From positions 5,136 to 69,135 of the forward strand of contig UQRE01000009.1 in assembly GCA_900543415.1 (NCBI GenBank): a stretch of 64,000 nt of DNA, given 5' to 3'. Below, in pieces: positions 43,219 through 54,046 of the stretch. Each line of letters starts with the position of its first letter. The first letter of the stretch is position 1. The translations under genes and the position numbers were made by a program. Under the pieces are notes generated by a model. That model saw nothing but the letters and a program-made list of their open reading frames with translations, was not told the origin of the DNA and ran no database searches. This DNA comes from an uncultured Dorea sp. (GTDB lineage: Bacteria; Bacillota; Clostridia; Lachnospirales; Lachnospiraceae).

Positions 43219-45305
43219 TTAATTAAGCTTTTTACTTTTTTCTTCTTTCTTTTTGAAAGAAACTACAATAGCAAATGCCGATATCAGCATTAGTATCAGC
43301 AGAACCTCACTATGAGCAGAATCACTTGTTTTCGGAGCTTTCTTATGTTCGGAATCACTTGGCTTCGGGGTTTCCTTATTATCAGAATTAACTTCAGACG
43401 TATCTCCAAGGTTATCCGAATGACTGGTTTCTTTCATCACAGTAACTTTGATTGTCTTGTATCCTGTTGCCCCATCTTTATCACTGACTTTATAAGTCAC
43501 TGCATACTTCCCTGCTCTCTTCGTATCTACATTGGATTCCTGCACCTTGATCTCAGATGTCAGGTCTCCATCTTCAACATCCTTAGCTTGTACTCTTGCT
43601 AAGGCGTCAAATTTTTCACCTACTTTAAGCGACACATCTTCCGCTGTAATTTTCGGTATATGATTTATCTTTGTTATTGGCACTTCCACATCTACCGGTG
43701 TTACGGTAAGATGAAGTGTTAATTCCACATAGGCTTCTTTATTCAATTTATTATTTCCAGAATAAAACTTACAAACAACCGGTGTTTCCTGTTTATAACC
43801 GCTAACAATCCCATTGTTAATCTGTGCACCACTGATTGCCGACACACGACTAACATCCATTTTTTCAAAGAAATCTGAAAGCTTAAATCCATCTTCTGAT
43901 ACTTTTATCTCATATGCTGCACTTGCAATTTTCCCCGCATTACTAAATTTATTTTCTTCTGCAAGAACAATTCCATATACCGGTGATCCCTTACATGCTA
44001 TTTTAGTAATTAATGGGTTGTTAGAAACATCCAAATATTCACTCTCCGTATTCTGGCAATAGAGCCATTGCAACTTTACATTTTTAGATAAATCAAGTTT
44101 TGAAATTTTTGTACTATCACAATCCAAATATGTTAACTCTGGGAATATACTAACATCAAGAGCTTCTATTCCAGTCTGATTTTTTAAATTCAGTTTTTTC
44201 AAATTTGTAAAGAATTCTATTCCTTTCAAATTTTTTTATGCCAGTATACTTAGTTGTATTACTCGCGTTAATTTCTGTAACCTTAGCAGCTTCACCCTCT
44301 GATAAGTAACCATCCTTATTGGAATCACATTTTTCAGAAACATATTTTCGGAATTTAGAATCCGAAAAATTAACCTCATTAATTTCTATTTTTTTCGTTT
44401 CCTGACCAATCGTAAGGTGAAGTGTTAATGTAATTTGCACACCACCATCTTGATATTTTCCAACAATTGGTGTTCCCTCTGCATATCCACTTATGGTTGA
44501 GCCATTTAAAACTGCTCCTGTTTCTACTCGAAACTTCGTCACATCCAGAGACGGCATATACGCCTTAACATCAAATGACTCCTCCGGAACAGTAATATTC
44601 ATTTCTGTGGTCGGATTTAATGAAAGATTTTGATTTTCTCCCGCACTAATCGCATATAAAGGTGCACCCTCCGTATAAAGATTCTTCAATGCACTATTTT
44701 GGCTCACATCGAGATATGTCATCTTTGTATTTTCAATGTTCAAATATGTCAACTTCTCACAATTACTGACATCAAGATTGGCAAGTGGTGTATTATAGCA
44801 CCATAATTTTGTAAGTGCACTATTATATGACAAATCTAGCGTCTCAATTTTTGTGCTATGACATGTCAATTCTTCAAGCATTTTGTTTTGACTTAAATTA
44901 AGAGAAGTAAGTGGCGTTTCATTACATTTTAAATATCGAAGTTTCTTATTCTCACTCAGTTCGAGCGAAGCAACACTGGTGCCACCGCATCGCAATGTTG
45001 TAAGTTCCGTAAATAATTCAATTCCTTTCAGATTCTTTGAGCTTTTATACATCCAATTATTTCCCGTAGCAATATCGATGACCGTTACTGCATGGATTTC
45101 ACTCTCTGAAAGCATCTTATTTTTATCTGTATCAATTTTTTCAGAAACATACTTTCGAAATGTTTCATCCGGAAATACACTTTCCGTAATTTCAACATTC
45201 GCCCCCCTCCTGCGCATATACCGGCATCACAGAGGGCATAATTGTCAATGCGCTGATAATAGCCGTCATACCAACAGCAACTTTCTTGATAAAATATCCT
45301 TTCAT
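43219..45305 (-). pseudogene. Leucine-rich-repeat surface protein with sortase-like tail, interrupted by two +1 frameshifts
   Basis: Three frames join into one 694-residue protein if two single bases are removed. The first frame (ATG 45305, GGAGAGAGG site) encodes a signal peptide ending VYAQEG, then fails at a run of six G (45202-45207). The second (visible 44156-45217) has an EF-hand-like DTDKNKMLSESE and about six 21-residue LRR units (such as LTSLNLSQNKMLEELTC), then a second DSNKDGYLSEGE. It fails at a run of seven A (44231-44237). The third (43219-44229) has more LRRs, an Ig-like domain (KVGEKFDALARV to KTIKVTV) and a PKTSD sorting tail with membrane helix and Lys-rich end. As read it is non-functional or phase-variable; sequencing error is possible. 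Confidence 0.85.
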
Positions 45306-45387
45306 TTTTATCCTCTCTCCTTCAAATATTTTTGTTAGGATAAAAATACCATAATCCTTTGATATGACGTTAGAACTTTATTTACAC

Positions 45388-47583
45388 CTATTTGCACATT
45401 TTTAAGAAATGCATCTGTACGGCGTCATACTCTCCAATCTCTCTCGGCATTGGAAGACCAGCGTACATTAAAGCAGCACCTGTATATATCTTCTTGCTGT
45501 TCTCCTCCTTGTACAAGGATGTTTCATCAAGATTACGAAGCTTTAAATAATGAATACCTGCATTTGCATGTTTCTTTGTTAATACATAGGTTACCAACAT
45601 TTCCGACTGGTCTTCATCCGTAATCTGCCACGCGGCATACTCTTCTTTATACGGATTGGACAATCGATCATAAACACCATTGAAAATTAGTCTTTGATAT
45701 TTTTTGTATGTTCTGATTTGCTGTCTTACCTCTTCTTTTTCTTCCTGAGACAATTTATTTACATCCAATTCATAACCGAAGCTCCCTGCCATCGCAACTG
45801 CGGCTCTTGTGTCCAGTGACGTACAACGGCCTGTTTGGTGGTTCGGGCATACGGATACATGGGAGCCAACTGCACTCACCGGGTATCCAAAGGAAGTTCC
45901 ATATTGTATAGATAACCGTTCAACGGCATCGGTATTATCACTACACCAGATTTGCGGCGTATAATAGAGCATACCCGCATCAAATCTTCCACCGCCTCCA
46001 GCGCAGCCTTCAAGCAAAATCCCCGGATATCTCTGAATTAATTTCTCTAATAATTCATACAATCCAAGCACATAACGATGAAATACTTCCCCTTGTCGGT
46101 TTTTACCGGCTCTGGCAGACCATACATCACTTAAGCTGCGATTCATATCCCATTTGATATATTCAATAGACGCAGAGTCCAGAACCTGACATATTTTCTC
46201 GTATAAATATTCTCTCACTTCACTTCTTGACATATCAAGAATCAACTCAAACCGACTGCGGTTTGGTCTGCGATTCGGAATAGACAAACACCAGTCCGGA
46301 TGCTCCCGATAGAGCTCACTGTCTTCCGAAACTGCCTCCGGTTCAAACCACAGCCCGAACTTCATGCCGATATCATGCAGATGCTCTGATAATTTTTTAA
46401 GACCGCCTTTTATCTTTGCTTCATTTACTGTCCAGTCTCCAAGACCGGAAGTATCATCCTCTCTCTTGCCAAACCATCCATCATCCAACACGAAAAGTTC
46501 AACCCCGAGTTCTTTTGCTTTCTCTGCGATTTGAAGCAGCTTCTCCTCGTCGAATTTAAAATAAGTCGCTTCCCAATTGTTAATCAGAACCGGTCTCTCA
46601 GAAAGTTTATAATTTCCTCTGTACAAATGATTTCTATACGCCTTATGAAATGTATGTGAGATTGTAGAAAGACCGGTTGAACTGTAGCTCATTACAACCT
46701 CCGGTGTCTCAAAAGAATCCCCCGGCTCCAAAGTCCATAAAAACTGCGTTGGATGTATTCCCATAACCCACCGGGTCTGACCAATCTGATCCACCTCTAC
46801 TTCCGCCAAAAAGTTACCACTGTATACGAAGGACATCGCATAACAATCTCCAAACTCTTCTGTTGCTTCCCTGTCACACAGAATAACAAAAGGATTATGG
46901 TGATGACTGGACATCCCTCGTACACTTCCTACAGACTGAACTCCATGACGAATCGGGAGACGCTCCCACTCTCTTTCCATCGCATGTTTTCCGTGAAATC
47001 CAATTAAATCAAACCTGCTCCCCGGCAATTCAAGACATGCAGAGCCTGCTTTTTCCAACTTAAGCGTCTGGTCTGCCTCATTCCGAATTCTTGCTGCCCG
47101 CGTGATAATGTCCAGTTCACGATACACACCATAATATAACACTACAGCAAGACCTGTTACCGAATCGCGAAGTGTGATTTCCAATGTATCCGCCTCATTC
47201 TCTTCTGAATACATTGCCGGGAGACCGGGTATTTCATATTTCCCCTTGTAAATACAATGGCTTTCGTATCGGAGATCTGCGCCATATCCGCCATTTTCAT
47301 CAACAATACGAAGCGTTTCCGTCCGGTAATCACCTGTTCCGTACGCCGAATATTCCTGTAATAACGTATCCGTTGAAAATTCTCGCCGGTTTCCGGCTTC
47401 CGGTATCTGACCTGAAAATCCTCTGTCATACATCTGTACAAGATATTCAAGATTACAATCCCCCACCCTTTTCCCATAATAAAGATGTTGTAGTACACCG
47501 TAATCACCGATTAAAATCTGATATGCTGTATTTTTTGTCTCTAATACAAAAAGATTCTCTTCTTCCTTAAACCGAATCGCCAT
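45388..47583 (-). CDS. Alpha-galactosidase, glycoside hydrolase family 36
   Basis: The 731-residue cytosolic enzyme releases terminal alpha-galactose from melibiose, raffinose and similar sugars. A beta-sandwich N-domain (about 1-310) precedes the barrel. The barrel has LFVLDDGWFGKREDD (about 365-379), the nucleophile Asp in YIKWDMNRS (about 477) and the acid/base Asp in WCSDNTDAVERLS (about 550). No signal peptide is present. I chose the ATG at 47583, with GGAGGG upstream and the family start MAIRF. An in-frame start at 47640 lies inside the sensor kinase gene. The 17-base overlap with that gene means coupled translation at the end of the galactoside operon. Confidence 0.95.
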   Translation of the reverse strand: MAIRFKEEENLFVLETKNTAYQILIGDYGVLQHLYYGKRVGDCNLEYLVQMYDRGFSGQIPEAGNRREFSTDTLLQEYSAYGTGDYRTETLRIVDENGGYGADLRYESHCIYKGKYEIPGLPAMYSEENEADTLEITLRDSVTGLAVVLYYGVYRELDIITRAARIRNEADQTLKLEKAGSACLELPGSRFDLIGFHGKHAMEREWERLPIRHGVQSVGSVRGMSSHHHNPFVILCDREATEEFGDCYAMSFVYSGNFLAEVEVDQIGQTRWVMGIHPTQFLWTLEPGDSFETPEVVMSYSSTGLSTISHTFHKAYRNHLYRGNYKLSERPVLINNWEATYFKFDEEKLLQIAEKAKELGVELFVLDDGWFGKREDDTSGLGDWTVNEAKIKGGLKKLSEHLHDIGMKFGLWFEPEAVSEDSELYREHPDWCLSIPNRRPNRSRFELILDMSRSEVREYLYEKICQVLDSASIEYIKWDMNRSLSDVWSARAGKNRQGEVFHRYVLGLYELLEKLIQRYPGILLEGCAGGGGRFDAGMLYYTPQIWCSDNTDAVERLSIQYGTSFGYPVSAVGSHVSVCPNHQTGRCTSLDTRAAVAMAGSFGYELDVNKLSQEEKEEVRQQIRTYKKYQRLIFNGVYDRLSNPYKEEYAAWQITDEDQSEMLVTYVLTKKHANAGIHYLKLRNLDETSLYKEENSKKIYTGAALMYAGLPMPREIGEYDAVQMHFLKMCK

Positions 47584-49357
47584 CTTCCCGTTCCCTCCTT
47601 GGAAGCAATATAGTAATTGTTGTTCCCTTTTCTTTTTCACTCACAATATTGATTCCGTAATCCATTCCATAGATTAACTTGATCCGATCATCCACATTGT
47701 TGATACCAATCCCTGTAAAATGTTCACTTTTCTTAGTTGTCTTATTTCTCAAGGCAGATAACGTTTCCGTTCCCATTCCCACACCATCATCTACAATGTC
47801 AAACCGAAGATAATGGCGCTCTTCTTTTACAAAGACTGAGATTTCTCCAGACATTCCTTTCGGAAACGCATGGAAAAAGGCATTTTCTACAAACGGCTGT
47901 AAAATCAATTTCGGTACAAGACACTCTTTGCAGCTCTCTGACACATAAAACTCGACATCAACAGCATCTCCATACCTGGTTTGATTAATCAACGTATAAT
48001 TTCTTAAATTTTCTATCTCCTGCTCTACACTTACAAATTCATCCGTATTGCTGATCGTATTGCGGAGAAGGGAAATAAACGCATCGATCACCGCTGTTGA
48101 TTTTGCAGTATCTCCTTGCCAAATCAACCACTTGATACTTGCAAGTGTATTGTACATATAATGTGGATTAATCTGCATCTGCAATGCATGGATCTCTGCA
48201 TTGCGCTTTTCTTCCTGAATCTTCAATTTTTCTTCTATGTACTGATTAATTCGTTGAAGCATCGTATTATAAGTCTTTGATAATTCCTGTATCTCCTCTG
48301 TCCCTTCAATCTGTACATATTCCTGCATATTCCCCTTTTGAACAAGTCTCATTTTATCTGCAAGTTTTGACAAAGGTCTCGTCTGCTGCCTGATAAACAC
48401 AAAAATAAAGAAACTGATCAGAATCGTAATTACAAGTGTGAGTAAGATATTATTTTTCATATTATGTTGCTGTTGAAAGGCGACATTAGGATCTATAATT
48501 CCCAGCATTCTGAAGTTTGTCCCCTGAATTTTCTGCGTCAGATACATTTCTACATTGCCTCTGCTTTTATCCTTCACCTCTTCTAACGCATTGTCTTCCA
48601 TTTCTACTTTTGTTAATATAAACTCAAGTTTTTCTTGCTTTTCTCCCGTTAAATATCCATGTTCATTAGAAGAGACAACTTCTTCATCCTGATTCAGAAT
48701 AATAATGTCGTTTGTATCAGATGTAAAATACTCATATATGTTCTCAAATTCAGATTCCTTTATAGAAATAAATATGATCCCATCATACTGATTTGTCTCT
48801 CCATAAGATAACACTTTCGCCATAACCAGTACCGGAGAATTTTTCTGATTGTCGGTATAACCACTTTCCTCATATTCGCAAATTAATTTGTCCGGATTTT
48901 CTATGGCCTTTTTTGCAGCCTTTCCTTTTAAAATCTCATCCAACGAAATTTCTCTTCTTGCACTGTTCAAAAAATGACTTTTCCCGTTAAATCCTACTAA
49001 CATCACATTTAATTCGCTGTGTTCATCCAGTCTTGTCTCATTCATATGGTCTTGCATATAATATATCGTTTTCATTTCTTCTTCTGGCTCTTGATTCTCC
49101 GCTGTCAAATATTCATGCACCGCCCAGCTTGTACTTGCGCGTGTTGCGACATCTGTGATTAAGGAAAAAAATTCATAGAAATCATTATCAATCTGCTTAA
49201 ATGCTTTCTGCTGTGAAGCCGAAAAATTTTCTGCGAACACATCTTTAGAAATAAATAGATTCAACATACTCAGTGAAGCAGAAAGGCAGACAATCCCTAT
49301 GATCACTGTACAAAGTATTTTTACAAACAAGCTATTAATATGAATTTTCTTTTTCAT
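47567..49357 (-). CDS. Sensor histidine kinase, YesM/LytS type
   Basis: The 596-residue membrane kinase has an N-terminal membrane helix (about 10-32), an extracellular sensor of about 250 residues, and a second helix (about 292-312). A HAMP region (about 315-365) and a His_kinase domain with the phospho-His in MQINPHYMYNTLASIKW (about 398) follow. The ATPase domain carries PFVENAFFHAFP and DIVDDGVGMGTETL, then GIGINNVDDRIKLIYG. It pairs with the AraC-type regulator encoded just upstream (23-base overlap). Being inside a galactoside operon, it probably senses an oligosaccharide or its binding protein. Confidence 0.93.
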   Translation of the reverse strand: MKKKIHINSLFVKILCTVIIGIVCLSASLSMLNLFISKDVFAENFSASQQKAFKQIDNDFYEFFSLITDVATRASTSWAVHEYLTAENQEPEEEMKTIYYMQDHMNETRLDEHSELNVMLVGFNGKSHFLNSARREISLDEILKGKAAKKAIENPDKLICEYEESGYTDNQKNSPVLVMAKVLSYGETNQYDGIIFISIKESEFENIYEYFTSDTNDIIILNQDEEVVSSNEHGYLTGEKQEKLEFILTKVEMEDNALEEVKDKSRGNVEMYLTQKIQGTNFRMLGIIDPNVAFQQQHNMKNNILLTLVITILISFFIFVFIRQQTRPLSKLADKMRLVQKGNMQEYVQIEGTEEIQELSKTYNTMLQRINQYIEEKLKIQEEKRNAEIHALQMQINPHYMYNTLASIKWLIWQGDTAKSTAVIDAFISLLRNTISNTDEFVSVEQEIENLRNYTLINQTRYGDAVDVEFYVSESCKECLVPKLILQPFVENAFFHAFPKGMSGEISVFVKEERHYLRFDIVDDGVGMGTETLSALRNKTTKKSEHFTGIGINNVDDRIKLIYGMDYGINIVSEKEKGTTITILLPRREREDGDSV

Positions 49358-50882
49358 TCATTCTCCTTTGCAATTGCCTTTTATAATAACTTGGCGTATT
49401 TCCTGTTATCTTTTTGAACACTCTACAGAAATAGCTGTGATCAGAATAACCAATATACGCGCTGATTTCCGAAATACTCATATTCCCTTTTCGCAGTAAT
49501 TCACAAGCCTTTTCTATTCTGATCTTATTTAAATAACCGCTGAAACCTTCCCTTGTATGTCTGCTGAAATACGAAGACAAATAATGGTAATTAAATCCAA
49601 ATCTTTCCGACAACTCTGTAAGTTCCAGAGCCTCTTGATAATGTTCTTTAATGTACTTCTTAATCTCTAATATTTTTCTGTCTTCCGCTTCCATCTTCTG
49701 AAACTTTTCCAATTTCTCTGCAATCCTTTCAAAAGCATGTTCAAATTCATCTACAAAATGAACCTGATCAAGCATATGAAAATATAACTGCCGAAGTTCG
49801 CCGCTTTCTGCATCATACTTTTCAATTTCCATCAGATAATTGTACAATAGATTTTTAGTTAAATTCTTCAATCGATATTCTTCTACCTGTCTTTGTACAA
49901 GATAGTCAACATATCGCCGAAGCATCTCCATCGCCTCATAAAATCTTCCCTGCTTCAAATTTTCTGAGTACATCTCAAAAGGAAAACGTTCCTCTTTTTC
50001 TAACTCATTTTGGTGCTGCCAGACAAGCAGCCTTTTATCCTTATGATAAAACTCCTTTTCTACCATCTCCTTAATCTCTGTCTGATAGCTGGAACGAATG
50101 CCTTGAATATCTGAAAAAGTATTCCCTACAACAAAAAATGCATTCCCATATCTCTTGGCTGTTTTATCTACACAGTTCTCAATATCCGCCATAACTTTTT
50201 TCTCATCCTTGATACGGAAATTGAATATGCAGCAGAGAATTTCTTCCTCCAGAAAAAGTACCAAATGCACATAATCTTTTTGATCCTGAAAAAAATGAAA
50301 GATACTTTCTCGCACATCTAACATTTTATCTTTCTGATTTCCGCACAATTTTTTCAAATTAATCCCTAGTATTCTATATAACGTATGCGGGAAGCACTCT
50401 GCAAATAAAACTTCATCTAACTTCTCCTGATAGCCACAAAGAAAACGTTCAATTTGCCCTGTTAAAGAACCTTTTTCATTTCGCTCCAACTCCATTCCGG
50501 GAATTCTGCTTACTGCCTTTTGCAATGTTCTCAGCAAATTGTCCGGATTAAGTGTCGGCTTTAAAATATAATCTACAGCTCCATTTAACAATGTAGATTT
50601 CACATACTCAAATTTATCATAGCTACTCAGAATGATAAGCTGCATTTCCGGAAATTTTTTCTGCAAAATCTCCGAGAATTCAATTCCATCCAAAACTGGC
50701 ATCACAATGTCTGCAAGCACAATATTGGGAAGTGTCTTTTCAATCACTTCCAACCCCTCCTGCCCATTAGAGGCTTCACCTACAATCTGAAACCCTTCCT
50801 TTTCCCAGTCCAGCATATGTTTCATTCCCTGACGCATAATATATTCATCATCAATAATCACTACTTTACAGTACCCCGCCAT
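49335..50882 (-). CDS. Response regulator with AraC-type DNA-binding domain, YesN type
   Basis: The 515-residue regulator has a receiver domain (about 1-120) with phospho-acceptor Asp in IVLADIVMPVLDG (about 57) and a Lys in DYILKPTLNP. A long variable middle follows, then a C-terminal AraC pair of HTH motifs (about 410-510). These contain LTELSERFGFNYHYLSSYFSR and the signature ISEISAYIGYSDHSYFCRVFKKITG, which continues to NTPSYYKRQ. It should bind direct repeats upstream of the operon. It lies between the beta-galactosidase and kinase genes. A stem-loop precedes it. Confidence 0.93.
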   Translation of the reverse strand: MAGYCKVVIIDDEYIMRQGMKHMLDWEKEGFQIVGEASNGQEGLEVIEKTLPNIVLADIVMPVLDGIEFSEILQKKFPEMQLIILSSYDKFEYVKSTLLNGAVDYILKPTLNPDNLLRTLQKAVSRIPGMELERNEKGSLTGQIERFLCGYQEKLDEVLFAECFPHTLYRILGINLKKLCGNQKDKMLDVRESIFHFFQDQKDYVHLVLFLEEEILCCIFNFRIKDEKKVMADIENCVDKTAKRYGNAFFVVGNTFSDIQGIRSSYQTEIKEMVEKEFYHKDKRLLVWQHQNELEKEERFPFEMYSENLKQGRFYEAMEMLRRYVDYLVQRQVEEYRLKNLTKNLLYNYLMEIEKYDAESGELRQLYFHMLDQVHFVDEFEHAFERIAEKLEKFQKMEAEDRKILEIKKYIKEHYQEALELTELSERFGFNYHYLSSYFSRHTREGFSGYLNKIRIEKACELLRKGNMSISEISAYIGYSDHSYFCRVFKKITGNTPSYYKRQLQRRMNEKENSY

Positions 50883-50904
50883 AACTGCACCTCTATTTAT
50901 ACTT

Positions 50905-50939
50905 TTAAGGACGAAGGTATCCGCAATCCCCGTCCTTAA
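50905..50939 (-). promoter_or_regulatory. Intercistronic stem-loop between beta-galactosidase and regulator genes
   Basis: A nine-pair stem TTAAGGACG/CGTCCTTAA (50931-50939 with 50905-50913) lies between the two genes on the minus strand. There is no T-run after it, so it probably guides processing or stability rather than termination. Confidence 0.55.
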
Positions 50940-50950
50940 CTAAAATTATA

Positions 50951-53900
50951 TCATATTTTACTAATGCAAAAAGCAATTTCTAAGTTCTCATCCGATGGGA
51001 TTCGATATTTTTCATGGACCGGAGCTCCCCAGCTATCATCGCCCCCAACACCCATTTGTTTTGCAAGAATTCGAACCCATGTATAATAAGCTTTGGGAAG
51101 TTCTTCCTGATGTGACGCATTCTCCAACTCATAAGCACTGTACGGCAGCACACTGCTTTCAAATGTCTGTCCCTCACCTGCAAACATAAGACCCTGCCCT
51201 GTCTCATCAGTTACTTTTAACCATCTGACTCCTACACGATTCCCACATTCCTGCGGAACAAGATAGGCAGATACATTTTCTTGTGCATTGCCTTGGAATA
51301 CTCCAAGTCTTGCGCCTTCCATCCGATCAATATAATTTTCCTCCGGGCCAAATCCATAGTATTCAAAATTATGATACTTCTCCTTTAATTTAAATTCCAT
51401 TCCGAATACAGGAATCTCCGGAAGACCTTTGATCCCATGATATTTCAGACGAACATGAATGTTTCCATCTCCCCTTACAACATATTTGACTGTGCTATAT
51501 GTTCTTGGTATCGTTGGAATTTCATATTCAAATATTACAGTTAATTGATCCTTTTCTTCCTGCATTTTTATATCGATTACTTTCTGATACAAACCTGCCG
51601 TAAGCCACATTCCTCTATCATAGCCATGTTTAGCTCCGCGGTCATTATCCGTACAAGCTCTCCAAAAACTCGTTTTAGGTGTACGTGTAATATATTCTGT
51701 CCCGTCATACTGTAAAGAGGCCAGTCCTCCTTCACTTTTCGAAAACATCACATGAAAACCATCACCTTTTACACCAATATTCACATCTCCATGAATGATC
51801 TGCATCGGCTTCACTACACTTTTCTCTGCTTCTTCTATTGTTTTTATAAACTGCCCAAAGCAGATCTCATGTCCGCATCTGGCATAACTGCAATCCTCCG
51901 CCAATACCATTGATACTTCATATGTATACTCACCGGATTCTCCTGTCTCTGGGTAATCCAATGTAATGTATCGTTCCGTTCCGGCCTCAACTTCGGCTCG
52001 AAATTTTCTCTCGAAAACACAATTTCCGTTTAATAGTAAACGGCTGAGAAACAGATAGTCTTTTGTAGATACGAACAGATTTTCATTACGAATCTGCACG
52101 CCATGTTCATCCGGTATTAATTTCACGTTTGCATACAAATGTTTTACTTCCTGAGCCTTAGGAGAAATCTTTCGATCCGCATAAACAATTCCATTCGTAC
52201 AAAATTCATAATCTGTTGCACGATCATCAAAATCACCGCCATAGGTGAATACTTCCTCACCATATTCGTTGGTCTTCAATATAGATTGGTCAATATAATC
52301 CCAAATAAAACCACCCTGATATTGTTCATATTTTTCTTCCAGATCAGTATATAATTTCATGCCCCCACAGGAGTTACCCATAGCATGCATGTATTCGCAG
52401 CTAAGATACGGCTTCTTCGGATGGTTTGACAAATATTCTTCAATTTCTTCAGGTTTTGCGTACATCCGGCTCTCCATATCACTGATATGGTCAAATTCTC
52501 TATTCCAAAATACACCTTCATAGTGAACAAGTCTTGTGTCATCCTTCGCATGAAAATAATCAGACATCGCTTCAATACAAGTACCTGCATAAGACTCATT
52601 TCCGCAAGACCAGATTAAAATAGACGGGTGGTTTTTATCACGTTCAAACATAGATTTTGCTCTATCTATCACCGCTTCTTTCCACTCTTCTTTATTTCCC
52701 GGCACATTCCATGAAGGTTCACACACTCCGAGTTTCTGCCATGAACCATGTGACTCCAAATTTGTTTCATCAATCATATAGATCCCGTAAATATCACAAA
52801 GCCGATACCACAGACTCTGATTGGGATAATGTGAAGTACGAACTGCGTTAATATTGTGCTTCTTTAAGAACTCAATATCCCACATCATGTCTTCCTTAGT
52901 CACAGCTCTTCCTCTGCGAACATTGAATTCATGACGGTTAATACCCTTAAATATAATCCGCTTTCCATTAATACACATTACCTGATTAATCATCTCAAAC
53001 TTTCGAAAACCAACCAGCTCAGGGACTACTTCCACAACATTATTTTCTGCATCTCTTATGCAAATAGTAAGCCGATACAAATATGGAAGTTCTGCACTCC
53101 ATGGATGCACTCCGTCAATCCGACCACTAATATTACACAGTGCATTTCCTTTTACCTTCTGTTTGAATACTTCCTGTCCGCTCTGATCTTGAAGCATTGC
53201 TTCAACTTCGCAGTCAAGGATTCCCATAAGCTTAAATTGTAAATCTAAAATGCCATTTTCATATTTGTCATCCAAAGTCGCTTTAATAAAAAGGTCTTCA
53301 ACATGAGTTTTCGGGACTGCATATAGGTATACCTCACGAAAAATACCGGAAAATCTCCAGAAATCCTGATCCTCCAGCCAACTTGCACTGCTTCTTTTAT
53401 ATACTTCCACTGCAAGCTTATTCTCTCCCTCTCTTAAATACGGAGTCAGTTCAAACTCCGAAGGAGTAAAACTGTCTTCCCCGTAGCCAATGAAGGTACC
53501 ATTCAGCCATACATAAAAAGCTGTCTCTACCCCTTGAAAGGAAACAAATACCCGTTTATCTTGCAATGCTTCTTCAAGTTCAAAGTATTTTACATAACTG
53601 CCTACAGGATTATATTCTTTAGATATCTTCGGCGGACGAAGTTCCTCTGTTCCATCCCACGGATACATCGTGTTAATGTATTGGCACTGATCATATCCCT
53701 GTAGTTGAATATGTCCCGGCACTTTAATTTTATCAAAAAATTTACAGTCAAAATCCATTTTGTAAAAATCTTCCACCCGCATAGATGGGTTTTTAGCATA
53801 ACTAAAATACCACATTCCGTTCAAAGACTGTCGAAGAGACATTTCTGCCTCTGAAATCATTTCTTCTGTACTTTCATAATATTTATGATCGGAATGTGCC

Positions 53901-53968
53901 TCTATACGATTCACTTCAAATACTTCCGGATCTTCCAGCCATATAAGTTTTGGGGTATTTGCCTGCAT
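50951..53968 (-). CDS. Beta-galactosidase, glycoside hydrolase family 2 (LacZ type)
   Basis: The 1005-residue enzyme has the LacZ order: jelly-roll N-domain (about 40-220, GHIQLQGYDQCQYINTMYPWDG region), an Ig-like domain, and a TIM barrel. The barrel has GINRHEFNVRRGRAV and AVRTSHYPNQSLWYRLCDIYG. The acid/base Glu lies in SCGNESYAG (about 457) and the nucleophile Glu in SCEYMHAMGN (about 523). Domains 4 and 5 (about 620-1005) follow. No signal peptide is present, so it acts on imported sugar. Beta-galactosidase next to alpha-galactosidase suggests use of lactose- or galacto-oligosaccharide-type sugars as well as raffinose family sugars. Confidence 0.95.
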   Translation of the reverse strand: MQANTPKLIWLEDPEVFEVNRIEAHSDHKYYESTEEMISEAEMSLRQSLNGMWYFSYAKNPSMRVEDFYKMDFDCKFFDKIKVPGHIQLQGYDQCQYINTMYPWDGTEELRPPKISKEYNPVGSYVKYFELEEALQDKRVFVSFQGVETAFYVWLNGTFIGYGEDSFTPSEFELTPYLREGENKLAVEVYKRSSASWLEDQDFWRFSGIFREVYLYAVPKTHVEDLFIKATLDDKYENGILDLQFKLMGILDCEVEAMLQDQSGQEVFKQKVKGNALCNISGRIDGVHPWSAELPYLYRLTICIRDAENNVVEVVPELVGFRKFEMINQVMCINGKRIIFKGINRHEFNVRRGRAVTKEDMMWDIEFLKKHNINAVRTSHYPNQSLWYRLCDIYGIYMIDETNLESHGSWQKLGVCEPSWNVPGNKEEWKEAVIDRAKSMFERDKNHPSILIWSCGNESYAGTCIEAMSDYFHAKDDTRLVHYEGVFWNREFDHISDMESRMYAKPEEIEEYLSNHPKKPYLSCEYMHAMGNSCGGMKLYTDLEEKYEQYQGGFIWDYIDQSILKTNEYGEEVFTYGGDFDDRATDYEFCTNGIVYADRKISPKAQEVKHLYANVKLIPDEHGVQIRNENLFVSTKDYLFLSRLLLNGNCVFERKFRAEVEAGTERYITLDYPETGESGEYTYEVSMVLAEDCSYARCGHEICFGQFIKTIEEAEKSVVKPMQIIHGDVNIGVKGDGFHVMFSKSEGGLASLQYDGTEYITRTPKTSFWRACTDNDRGAKHGYDRGMWLTAGLYQKVIDIKMQEEKDQLTVIFEYEIPTIPRTYSTVKYVVRGDGNIHVRLKYHGIKGLPEIPVFGMEFKLKEKYHNFEYYGFGPEENYIDRMEGARLGVFQGNAQENVSAYLVPQECGNRVGVRWLKVTDETGQGLMFAGEGQTFESSVLPYSAYELENASHQEELPKAYYTWVRILAKQMGVGGDDSWGAPVHEKYRIPSDENLEIAFCISKI

Positions 53969-54046
53969 ACCTCTATCTCCTTTTTTATATTATTTTTGTT
54001 TTCTTTGCCCAGTCTTCTGTCTTTTTTCCTCAGTTATAATTTTCAG

